A stretch of 5,949 bases of DNA. Source: JAGLYP01 sp034659435 (GTDB lineage Bacteria > Patescibacteriota > Patescibacteriia > Patescibacteriales > UBA12075). The notes under the pieces are model-generated. The model was not told where the DNA came from. It ran no database searches and was given only the letters and a program-made list of their open reading frames with translations. Within the stretch, counting starts at the first letter, position 1; each line of letters opens with the position of its first letter. Shown here piece by piece: positions 1 to 4,816 of this stretch. Made by a program: the position numbers and the translations under genes. The stretch is from assembly GCA_034659435.1 (NCBI GenBank), contig JAYEHJ010000007.1:1-5949 (forward strand), in the 5' to 3' direction.

Positions 1-44
1 TTTTTTTGTTAGCCTGGGTTTTAAAACCCAGGCTAACAAAAAAA
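1..44. terminator. Perfect palindrome, probable bidirectional terminator
   Basis: Positions 1-22 are the exact reverse complement of 23-44. The GC-rich core AGCCTGGG is flanked by a T-run on each strand, so both strands show a stem followed by a U-tract. It could end an off-window gene arriving from the left and anything arriving on the minus strand. The repeat may extend left beyond the window. A dispersed palindromic element is an alternative to a plain terminator. Confidence 0.65.
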
Positions 45-89
45 GCAAAATCCAGCGAAAAAAACATTACGAAATAATAAACTTTATCC

Positions 90-581
90 ATGATAAAAAA
101 AATATTAAATTGCTATATTCTTATATTGTTGATTGCTTTTGTTTTAATTCCAAATATGCTATTGGCGCAAGAGACTGTAATGCCGGGCGGCATGGAGTTT
201 GACTGTAAGAATCCCTGTAACGGGCAAGCCGATAACGAAATGCAAACAGGCGATACAGAAACAGAACTAAATCGATGCAAGCAATACTGCGGCGAATATG
301 AAGTAAATGATTTTTTTGCCTTAGGTGTCCGCGTATCCAATATTATTCTCGGCATAGTCGGTTCATTGGCTTTGCTTGCTTTTGTTGTTGGCGGTGTTAT
401 GTTTTTGGCTTCCGCCGGAAACAAAAATTTGGTGGATCGCGGGAAAGCCACGATTATCGGCGCTGTAATCGGCTTGCTTGTGGTTTTTGCCAGCTATACG
501 ATAATTAGTTTCGCGGCGGACGCAATGGGGGTTGAAACGACAAGCGGTAAAAGCATTTTTCAAACCGACTGGTTTAATTAG
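90..581 (+). CDS. Small pilin-like membrane protein (type IV secretion pilin / TrbC-VirB2-like class)
   Basis: This 163-residue protein has the build of the small pilin-like proteins of type IV secretion and conjugation systems that are frequent in Patescibacteria. Seen directly: an N-terminal signal-like segment (Lys-rich start, hydrophobic residues about 9-25, ending LLAQ); a polar exported stretch (about 27-74) with four Cys in two C-x3-C pairs (39/43 and 63/67); then two hydrophobic helices (about 83-107 and 119-143) separated by a short polar turn (AGNKNLVDRGK), and a short polar tail. Two helices joined by a basic turn is the VirB2/TrbC pilin pattern. The ATG at 90 is chosen because it places the signal at the N terminus; no Shine-Dalgarno is visible. 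The next gene starts 51 nt after the stop and is probably cotranscribed. No VirB4 or other secretion component is in the window, so a pilus role is inferred from architecture. Confidence 0.75.
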   Translation: MIKKILNCYILILLIAFVLIPNMLLAQETVMPGGMEFDCKNPCNGQADNEMQTGDTETELNRCKQYCGEYEVNDFFALGVRVSNIILGIVGSLALLAFVVGGVMFLASAGNKNLVDRGKATIIGAVIGLLVVFASYTIISFAADAMGVETTSGKSIFQTDWFN

Positions 582-624
582 GGACTGTCGCCGAATGCCA
601 GTTTTAGCATTCGGCGACAGTCCC
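581..624. repeat. 18-bp perfect inverted repeat (REP-like hairpin) between two genes
   Basis: Arms 581-598 and 607-624 are perfect reverse complements (GGGACTGTCGCCGAATGC), with an 8-nt loop. The first base of the left arm is the last base of the upstream TAG stop. No U-tract follows on the plus strand (CCCAAATAAG), so it does not look like an intrinsic terminator. The GGGACTGTC...GACAGTCCC ends recall the palindromic REP-type repeats mobilised by IS200-like Y1 transposases in many bacteria; that link is from memory of the pattern only. It ends 8 nt before the next start codon, so in mRNA it could affect that gene's translation or protect the upstream message. Confidence 0.7.
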
Positions 625-632
625 AAATAAGC

Positions 633-1313
633 ATGAATAATTTTAAAATAAATAACATATCTTTAAATAGTGAAGCTTTGGGACAGCAATTAAAAAGAGA
701 AAGAGAAAAGAAAAAAATAAGCTTGGAAAAAATTGCTGGTGATTTAAAGATAAATAAAAAATATTTAAGCGCTTTGGAAAGCGAGCGCTTGCAAGATTTG
801 CCTGCCGGCGTTTACGCGAGGAATTATTTTAAGGCTTATGCCGAGTATTTAAATTTAAATGTTGATGAAATCTTCAAGCAATATAAAGAAGAATACGAGA
901 GTGAACCAACAAAAAATAAAAAAAATTTTTTCGCGCAAAAAACCACAAAAGCGCGATATTTTTTTAGCATACCTAAAGTTTTTAAAATCACCGCGATTGT
1001 ATTGATAATTTTTGTTTGCCTGATTTATATCGGTTTTTATTTAAATAATTTAATATCCCCCCCTGATTTAATTATATTTAATCCTCAAGCTGATGTCAGC
1101 ATTAGTGAAAATAAAATTGAAATTAAAGGACAAGTCGAAAACAACGTTAATATTAAAATAAATGGTAAAGATATATTAGCCGGTAAAGACGGCTTTTTTT
1201 CTTCTGTTATTTCTTTAAAAAACGGCCTTAACGTGGTATTGATTGAAGCGCGAAAAAAACACAGTAAAAAAAGTGAAGTTATCAGGAATATTTTGGTTGA
1301 TTTGGATGAATAG
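633..1313 (+). CDS. RodZ-like helix-turn-helix membrane protein with extracytoplasmic Ig-like domain
   Basis: This is a 226-residue single-pass membrane protein. Residues about 14-85 form a Cro/C1-type helix-turn-helix of the HTH_25 class (LGQQLKREREKKKISLEKIA, then INKKYLSALE and GVYARNYFKAYAEYL), the domain found at the N terminus of RodZ. A basic linker (about 93-118) leads to one transmembrane helix (about 118-140). The outer part (about 143-226) is a beta-rich module starting PPDLIIFNP and containing INGKD, NGLNVVLIEA and a final VDL, consistent with a Glucodextranase-B/Ig-like fold rather than the classic RodZ tail. RodZ proteins bind MreB through the HTH and connect cytoskeleton to wall synthesis; this role is inferred. 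The ATG at 633 has no Shine-Dalgarno and lies just after the 581-624 hairpin. Pairing with the pilin-like gene suggests an envelope function; a transcription-factor role is less likely. Confidence 0.75.
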   Translation: MNNFKINNISLNSEALGQQLKREREKKKISLEKIAGDLKINKKYLSALESERLQDLPAGVYARNYFKAYAEYLNLNVDEIFKQYKEEYESEPTKNKKNFFAQKTTKARYFFSIPKVFKITAIVLIIFVCLIYIGFYLNNLISPPDLIIFNPQADVSISENKIEIKGQVENNVNIKINGKDILAGKDGFFSSVISLKNGLNVVLIEARKKHSKKSEVIRNILVDLDE

Positions 1314-1321
1314 CCGTTTAT

Positions 1322-1348
1322 TTGCTTTTTTTTCTCAAATGCTATAAA
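1322..1348 (+). promoter_or_regulatory. Candidate recA promoter (extended -10)
   Basis: TGC immediately precedes TATAAA (1343-1348), giving an extended -10. A weak -35 (TTGCTT, 1322-1327) lies 15 nt upstream, short of the ideal 17. It sits in the only sizeable gap before recA, and the same TGCTA core occurs in the other promoters proposed here. No SOS-box-like dyad is seen around it, so LexA control is not supported by the sequence. Confidence 0.45.
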
Positions 1349-1364
1349 GTAATAGTGTATTAAC

Positions 1365-1370
1365 AGGAGG
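1365..1370 (+). promoter_or_regulatory. Orphan Shine-Dalgarno-like AGGAGG in the recA leader
   Basis: AGGAGG is a full anti-SD match, but no ATG, GTG or TTG follows at ribosome-binding distance; the recA ATG is 47 nt further on. The recA frame is open back to a TAA at 1361-1363, with only ATA (1373) and ATT (1388) as non-standard in-frame start candidates. A short GAGG/CCTC stem followed by a T-run (1367-1387) also overlaps it. Its function is unknown. Confidence 0.4.
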
Positions 1371-1417
1371 CAATAACCCTCTTTTTTATTTATAAAAATT
1401 ATAAGAATTATAAAAAT

Positions 1418-2485
1418 ATGAGCGAAGACAAAAGTAAAAACGTAAAAAATAAAGAAGAAAAAGATGAAAAAAAAGATGAGAAATTAAGCAATGAGAAATT
1501 GAACGCGGCAATGGACGCTATGGAACAAATAAAATCAAAATTCGGCGAAGGCTCTATTATGAAATTCGGCGAAGCAAGAAAAGTGGATATTGATGCTGTG
1601 CCAACCGGCTGCCTTTCTTTGGATATTGCCCTTGGAATTAACGGCGTTCCCCGCGGCAGAGTTATTGAAATTTACGGACCGGAAGCGTCAGGCAAAACCA
1701 CGCTAGCCCAGCATATTATTGCTGAAGTGCAAAAATTGGGCGGTATCGCGGCTTTTGTTGACGCTGAACACGCCTTGGATCCGGATTACGCCGCTAAAAT
1801 CGGAATCAATATTAAAGATATGCTTATTTCCCAGCCGGATACGGGAGAGCAGGCCTTGGAAATAGTTGAAACTTTGGTTCGTTCCAACGCGGTTGACGTG
1901 GTAGTTATTGATTCGGTAGCCGCTTTAGTTCCGCGAAAAGAAATTGAAGGCGAAATGGGCGATCAGCATATGGGGTTGCAAGCCAGATTAATGAGCCAGG
2001 CTTTGCGCAAATTAACCGGAATTGTAGCTAAAACAGGGACTGTAGTCGTTTTTATAAATCAGACCCGCCATAAAATCGGCGTATTTTTCGGCAACCCGGA
2101 AGTTACCACAGGCGGCAATGCTTTAAAATTTTATTCATCAGTTAGAATTGAAGTCCGAAGAAGCGCGCAAATCAAGCAAGGCGACAGAATAATCGGCAAT
2201 CGCGTTAAAGTAAAGATTGTAAAAAATAAAGTGGCGGCGCCGTTTAAAACCTGCGAGTTTGATATAATGTATAATGAAGGCATTTCAATCGCCGGCGACC
2301 TGCTTGACGTCGGCATAGCTTACGGCGTAGTCAAAAAAGCCGGAAATTCATATTCATTCGGAGAAATAAAATTCGGAGTAGGGCGGGAAACCGCAAAAAG
2401 ATTTTTGCGCGCGGATAAAAAACTCATGAAAGAGATTAGAAAAAAAATTATGGCAGAAGTTAAAGCAAAGGAGGTTGAGAAATAA
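1418..2485 (+). CDS. recA: RecA recombinase
   Basis: RecA is the ATP-dependent strand-exchange protein that forms filaments on single-stranded DNA for homologous recombination and repair. In this 355-residue copy the key elements are intact: GEGSIMKFGE (43-52), Walker A GPEASGKTT (87-95), the catalytic FVDAEHALDP stretch (113-122), Walker B VVVIDSVAAL (161-170), loop L1 with EGEMGDQHMGLQAR (177-190), and loop L2 from INQTRHKIGV to NPEVTTGGNALKF (214-238). The VKIVKNKVAAPFK region (266-277) and a basic C-terminal domain follow. The N terminus is longer than in E. coli RecA, with about 27 Lys/Glu-rich residues before the usual start of homology. The ATG at 1418 is the first in-frame standard start after the upstream stop, so this tail is probably real. 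It has its own promoter and converges on efp across a bidirectional terminator. No inteins or missing motifs are seen. Confidence 0.98.
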   Translation: MSEDKSKNVKNKEEKDEKKDEKLSNEKLNAAMDAMEQIKSKFGEGSIMKFGEARKVDIDAVPTGCLSLDIALGINGVPRGRVIEIYGPEASGKTTLAQHIIAEVQKLGGIAAFVDAEHALDPDYAAKIGINIKDMLISQPDTGEQALEIVETLVRSNAVDVVVIDSVAALVPRKEIEGEMGDQHMGLQARLMSQALRKLTGIVAKTGTVVVFINQTRHKIGVFFGNPEVTTGGNALKFYSSVRIEVRRSAQIKQGDRIIGNRVKVKIVKNKVAAPFKTCEFDIMYNEGISIAGDLLDVGIAYGVVKKAGNSYSFGEIKFGVGRETAKRFLRADKKLMKEIRKKIMAEVKAKEVEK

Positions 2486-2487
2486 AG

Positions 2488-2590
2488 GGATTTAGGATTT
2501 ATGATTTTAGATTTATGAATAAAAAACATCAGAATTTGAATTCCGATGTTTTTTTATGCCAAAAATCAAAAATCATAAATCAAAAATTCA
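2488..2590. repeat. Heptamer-periodic inverted repeat flanking the recA/efp terminator
   Basis: From 2488 the plus strand runs in 7-nt steps: GGATTTA twice, then TGATTTT, AGATTTA, TGAATAA. On the other side the minus strand read from 2582 gives TGATTTA, TGATTTT, TGATTTT. The two arms are therefore inverted copies of a degenerate xGATTTW heptamer, with the terminator hairpin (2521-2556) between them. The array begins just after the recA stop and ends just beside the efp stop. Confidence 0.65.
2521..2556. terminator. Bidirectional terminator between convergent recA and efp
   Basis: AACATC (2525-2530) pairs with GATGTT (2545-2550). After one A-C mismatch, GAATT (2532-2536) pairs with AATTC (2539-2543) around a 2-nt loop. 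An A-run on the left and a T-run on the right give a U-tract on whichever strand is transcribed. Its position between two convergent stop codons fits dual termination. Confidence 0.8.
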
Positions 2591-2591
2591 C

Positions 2592-3149
2592 CTAGACTCT
2601 TTCCACGTATTCCCCCGTATCAGTATTAACACGGATAACATCGCCTTCGTTTACAAATAACGGCGCGTTAATGGCCGCGCTGCCTTCCAGTTCAATTTGC
2701 TTGGTAACATTGCCGGCGGAATTTCCTTTAACTCCGGGAGGAGCGGATATAACTTTAAATTCCATTTTAATCGGCAGATCTATCGCAACTGGATTTCCGT
2801 TAAAATAAAGCGCGTCAACATCAATTCCGTCTTTTAAAAATTTAGCTTTTTCTCCAATGGCTTCCAATAGAATCTCAAATTGTTCATAAGACGCGTTATC
2901 CATTAAATAAGCCTTAGTTTCGTCTTTGTACATATAGTTGGCTTTTTTCTTTTCCGTGTCAGCTTCTGTTGCCTTATCATTTCCCTGAAAGGTTTTATTT
3001 AATGTATTGCCGGTAATCAAATTTTTAAGTTTAACCTTTAAAATTGCTCCGCCGCGTCCCATTTTATGATGGTCGGCGCCAACTACCAAGAAAGGCTCAT
3101 TATTAACTTCAATAATTTTTCCAAGTTTTATTTCGCTTAAGTTTAGCAT
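2592..3149 (-). CDS. efp: Elongation factor P
   Basis: EF-P binds between the P and E sites of stalled ribosomes and promotes peptide bonds at polyproline stretches. The 185-residue length is normal. Three beta-barrel domains are visible: an N-terminal KOW-like domain (about 1-62), a central OB domain (about 65-126) and a C-terminal OB domain (about 128-185) ending GDVIRVNTDTGEYVERV, very close to the E. coli ending. The functional loop reads HHKMGRGGA, so the residue matching E. coli Lys34 is Arg32. Arg at this site is what EarP rhamnosylates in Pseudomonas, but no modification enzyme is encoded here. The gene starts 15 nt after the rpsR stop, so it is the last gene of the rpsF-ssb-rpsR operon, in the place often held by rplI. 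No Shine-Dalgarno is visible. Confidence 0.97.
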   Translation of the reverse strand: MLNLSEIKLGKIIEVNNEPFLVVGADHHKMGRGGAILKVKLKNLITGNTLNKTFQGNDKATEADTEKKKANYMYKDETKAYLMDNASYEQFEILLEAIGEKAKFLKDGIDVDALYFNGNPVAIDLPIKMEFKVISAPPGVKGNSAGNVTKQIELEGSAAINAPLFVNEGDVIRVNTDTGEYVERV

Positions 3150-3164
3150 AAAGTATTTTAAAAT

Positions 3165-3386
3165 TTATCTTATATATGGAAGCAAAGCCATAACGCGCGC
3201 GTTTTTAATGGCCAAAGCAAGTTTTCTTTGATGCTTGGAACAAAGACCTGTTTTTTTTCTGGGATAAATTTTTTTATAGGTATTAATAAAGTTGCGCAGA
3301 GTGCGGATATCTTTATAATCAACTTCCTTGATTCCATTTTCACAAAAATGACAAGTCTTTTTTGTTTCAATTTTGTTATTAGTCAT
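3165..3386 (-). CDS. rpsR: 30S ribosomal protein bS18
   Basis: bS18 forms a heterodimer with bS6 on the platform of the 30S subunit and contacts 16S rRNA near the E site. The 73-residue protein shows the family core from VDYKDIRTLRNFI to GLCSKHQRKLALAIKNARVMALLPY. It is the cysteine-containing form: Cys12, Cys15, Cys49 and His52 are arranged as a likely zinc-binding set (CHFC ... CSKH). The N-terminal tail is short and basic. It lies 19 nt downstream of ssb and 15 nt upstream of efp, in the widely conserved rpsF-ssb-rpsR order. The ATG at 3386 is preceded only by A/T-rich sequence without a Shine-Dalgarno. Confidence 0.97.
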   Translation of the reverse strand: MTNNKIETKKTCHFCENGIKEVDYKDIRTLRNFINTYKKIYPRKKTGLCSKHQRKLALAIKNARVMALLPYIR

Positions 3387-3405
3387 ATTTAATTAAAATT
3401 ATTTA

Positions 3406-3876
3406 TTAAAAAGGGATATTTTCCACTTTAATTTCATCTTCTTCAGGCTGTTGATTGCCGGAAAGCTCATTGCTTTCTGTTGCCGGTTCGTTGGCCTCAC
3501 TTGGCGCTGGCGGCGCTTCAGAAGGAAAAGAGCCTCCACCACCGCTGCCGATACGATCAAGCATAATCATGTTGCCGGCAACAATTTCAGTGCGATAACG
3601 TTTAACGCCGTCTTGTCCGACCCAGTCTCTTGTTTCCAAGCGACCCTCAATATATACTTTTGCTCCTTTTTTAAGATATTGCCCGCAAATTTCCGCCAGC
3701 CTTCTCCATGCGACAATGTTGTGAAATTCAACTTTTGCTTGTTTTTGTCCGGCTTGGTCTGTCCATACTCTGTTAGTCGCAACGCCAAATGTTGCCACAG
3801 CCGTTCCATCGGGAATATTTTTTAATTCAGGGTCGCGGGTTAAATTGCCGATAATCATTGCTTTGTTAAGATTCAT
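3406..3876 (-). CDS. ssb: Single-stranded DNA-binding protein
   Basis: SSB coats ssDNA during replication, recombination and repair and recruits partner proteins through its C-terminal tip. In this 156-residue protein the OB fold covers about residues 1-108: MNLNKAMIIGNLTRDPE at the start, TNRVWTD, VEFHNIVAWRRLAEICGQYLKKGAKVYIEGRL, and YRTEIVAGNMIML. A flexible linker follows (Gly/Ser, then Pro/Ala/Glu/Ser-rich, about 109-145), then an acidic tail ending VENIPF. The tip keeps the IPF tripeptide, with an acidic residue and Asn ahead of it in place of the E. coli DDD. It is the middle gene of the rpsF-ssb-rpsR unit, 78 nt after rpsF. That gap holds a hairpin (3890-3916). No Shine-Dalgarno is visible before the ATG at 3876. 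Confidence 0.97.
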   Translation of the reverse strand: MNLNKAMIIGNLTRDPELKNIPDGTAVATFGVATNRVWTDQAGQKQAKVEFHNIVAWRRLAEICGQYLKKGAKVYIEGRLETRDWVGQDGVKRYRTEIVAGNMIMLDRIGSGGGGSFPSEAPPAPSEANEPATESNELSGNQQPEEDEIKVENIPF

Positions 3877-3889
3877 AAATTTGTTTGCC

Positions 3890-3916
3890 GTATATTCGTT
3901 TTTTAAAACGATATGC
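3890..3916 (-). promoter_or_regulatory. Intercistronic hairpin between rpsF and ssb
   Basis: TCGTTTT (3896-3902) pairs with AAAACGA (3905-3911) around two bases. After a one-base bulge, GTATA (3890-3894) pairs with TATGC (3912-3916) including one G-T pair. On the minus strand it is not followed by a U-tract, so an RNA-processing or stability element is more likely than a terminator. It ends 13 nt before the ssb start codon. Confidence 0.45.
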
Positions 3917-3954
3917 CGGTTAGTTAGTTATTAAAATACTTTGTTAAAATTTTT

Positions 3955-4452
3955 TTATAATAAATCATCTGTTTCTAGAATTTTATCAAGTTTTTCATCT
4001 AATTCTTTTGTATCAACCTTTTGTTTAACTTTTTTGCTTTCTTCTTTATCAATAATCTTGCTTTCTTTTTTTTCTTCTTTAATTTTTTCAGTGATTTTCT
4101 TTTCTTCTCGTGTTTTTTCTGCTTTAATTTCTTCTTCGCTTTGCATTTTTTTGGCAACAATCATATACCGTAAAATTTCACTGCTTAAGCGAAAATCTTG
4201 ATTGATTTTATTGATATTTTCTCCAAGGCAATTAAATTCCGTTAAAAAATAATAACCATAATGGAAATGGCTGATCGGATAAGCAAATTTTTTCTTGCCC
4301 CATTCTTCCGAGTATGTAATGTCTCCTTTGTCGTCGGTAATAATTTTATGCGCAGTTTTTACCGCATTTTTTGATTCCTCTTCAGAATATTTATTAGAAA
4401 CAATGAACAGCAATTCATAATGAGGAATTTCAGCTGATTTGTTTTTTGCCAT
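3955..4452 (-). CDS. rpsF: 30S ribosomal protein bS6 with long charged C-terminal tail
   Basis: bS6 binds bS18 and 16S rRNA on the 30S platform. The 165-residue protein contains the S6 fold at about residues 10-101: HYELLFIVSNKYSEEE, then EEWGKKKFAYPISHFHYGYYFLTEF, and a last strand near ILRYMIV. From about residue 103 to the end the chain is almost entirely Lys, Glu, Asp and Ile (KTREEKKITEKIKEEKKES and similar), predicted disordered or coiled-coil, making the protein well above the usual length of roughly 95-135 residues. About ten residues precede the usual S6 start. It is first in the rpsF-ssb-rpsR-efp operon and follows a structured 5' leader of roughly 185 nt. The ATG at 4452 has no Shine-Dalgarno. 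Confidence 0.95.
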   Translation of the reverse strand: MAKNKSAEIPHYELLFIVSNKYSEEESKNAVKTAHKIITDDKGDITYSEEWGKKKFAYPISHFHYGYYFLTEFNCLGENINKINQDFRLSSEILRYMIVAKKMQSEEEIKAEKTREEKKITEKIKEEKKESKIIDKEESKKVKQKVDTKELDEKLDKILETDDLL

Positions 4453-4460
4453 AGTATTTG

Positions 4461-4500
4461 CGGCTTTTAGTTAATATTTAACAAACTATCTAAAAAGCCG
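4461..4500 (-). promoter_or_regulatory. Hairpin just upstream of the rpsF start codon
   Basis: On the minus strand CGGCTTTT (4500-4493) pairs with AAAAGCCG (4468-4461). After a 5-nt bulge on one side, AGTT pairs with AACT. The base of the stem is 8 nt from the ATG, and no U-tract follows, so it is not a terminator. It lies where a translational operator would be expected. Confidence 0.5.
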
Positions 4501-4515
4501 TGATTAAATTTAAAT

Positions 4516-4557
4516 AAAAAATCCCCAAGATATTCTCTGATATTAGGGATTTTTTTT
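4516..4557 (-). terminator. Intrinsic terminator inside the rpsF leader (candidate attenuator)
   Basis: Read on the minus strand, an A-run plus TCCC (4555-4546) pairs with GGGATTTTTT (4525-4516) to give a 10-bp stem running into a U-tract. Because it lies between the rpsF promoter and rpsF, it must be conditional or partly read through. Its 5' arm falls in the loop of a competing 9-bp helix (4566-4558 with 4537-4529). Confidence 0.65.
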
Positions 4558-4563
4558 GAGAAT

Positions 4564-4626
4564 ACCTTTAGTTCTTTATGATTTTAAGAACTGCCTATTT
4601 TTTTTGCAAATAGGCGCGGAAAAGGT
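4564..4626 (-). promoter_or_regulatory. Three-way-junction RNA leader, candidate S6:S18 autoregulatory element
   Basis: On the minus strand ACCTTT (4626-4621) pairs with AAAGGT (4569-4564). Enclosed are hairpin A, GCCTATTT/AAATAGGC (4615-4608 with 4600-4593), and hairpin B, AGTTCTT/AAGAACT (4592-4586 with 4576-4570). The three helices abut with no spare bases except one 5-nt linker, TCCGC (4620-4616). Known S6:S18 leader motifs present an unpaired CCG as the protein recognition element, which this linker could supply. The fold is directly readable from the sequence; the ligand is inference from operon content. Confidence 0.55.
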
Positions 4627-4643
4627 TTTTGATTGTTAAGAAT

Positions 4644-4672
4644 ATCCTAGCACAAAGATAAAAAAAATGCAA
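4644..4672 (-). promoter_or_regulatory. Promoter of the rpsF-ssb-rpsR-efp operon
   Basis: Minus strand: -35 TTGCAT (4672-4667), a 17-nt spacer (4666-4650) and -10 TAGGAT (4649-4644), preceded by TGTGC, an extended -10. Transcription would start near 4637, about 185 nt before the rpsF ATG, placing the whole structured leader in the mRNA. Confidence 0.7.
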
Positions 4673-4694
4673 TGTGCCCCCAGAGGGATTTGAA
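4673..4694. repeat. 22-bp duplicate of the tRNA-Lys 3' end
   Basis: These bases are identical to 4859-4880: the last 20 nt of tRNA-Lys (the 3' half of the T-arm, the 3' acceptor strand and the discriminator) plus 2 nt beyond. Identity ends abruptly on both sides, and the next bases (4695-4706) form a GGGG-CGAG-CCCC hairpin instead of continuing the tRNA. The copy directly abuts the -35 of the rpsF promoter. Confidence 0.8.
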
Positions 4695-4816
4695 GGGGCG
4701 AGCCCCATACCGTCATTATTCGCATAGAGTGATTTTTAAAAAGAAAGGTTAAGTTGAAATATTTAGATTAAAGTACAACCTATAATCAAAGGGTTTCAAA
4801 TCGCACCCTGGAAACT

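Noticed and set aside
113..626. Two minus-strand frames opposite the pilin-like gene
   Set aside because: The plus-strand gene has a signal peptide and two coherent membrane helices; the reverse frames show no domain and run through the hairpin repeat.
1300..1417. SOS/LexA operator upstream of recA
   Set aside because: No GAAC-N4-GTTC or CTGT-N8-ACAG type dyad is present; TGTATTAACA is too short and off-consensus.
3451..3825. Plus-strand 124-codon frame opposite ssb
   Set aside because: SSB is unmistakable on the minus strand; the opposite frame has no family features.
3941..4201. Plus-strand Ser/Phe/Leu-rich open frame opposite rpsF
   Set aside because: It is the complement of the Lys/Glu-rich tail of S6; antisense of AAR/GAR codons gives Ser/Phe/Leu. 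No promoter or ribosome site.
90..4452. Alternative genetic code with UGA as Gly (code 25), because all seven complete genes end in TAA or TAG
   Set aside because: No in-frame TGA occurs in any conserved gene here, and conserved Gly positions in RecA use GGN codons. Seven stops in an AT-rich genome is too few to infer recoding.
4673..4816. tmRNA or a second tRNA ending in the tRNA-Lys-like 3' end
   Set aside because: No upstream segment on the minus strand supplies a matching 5' acceptor strand or a D-arm, and no tag-peptide frame was found.
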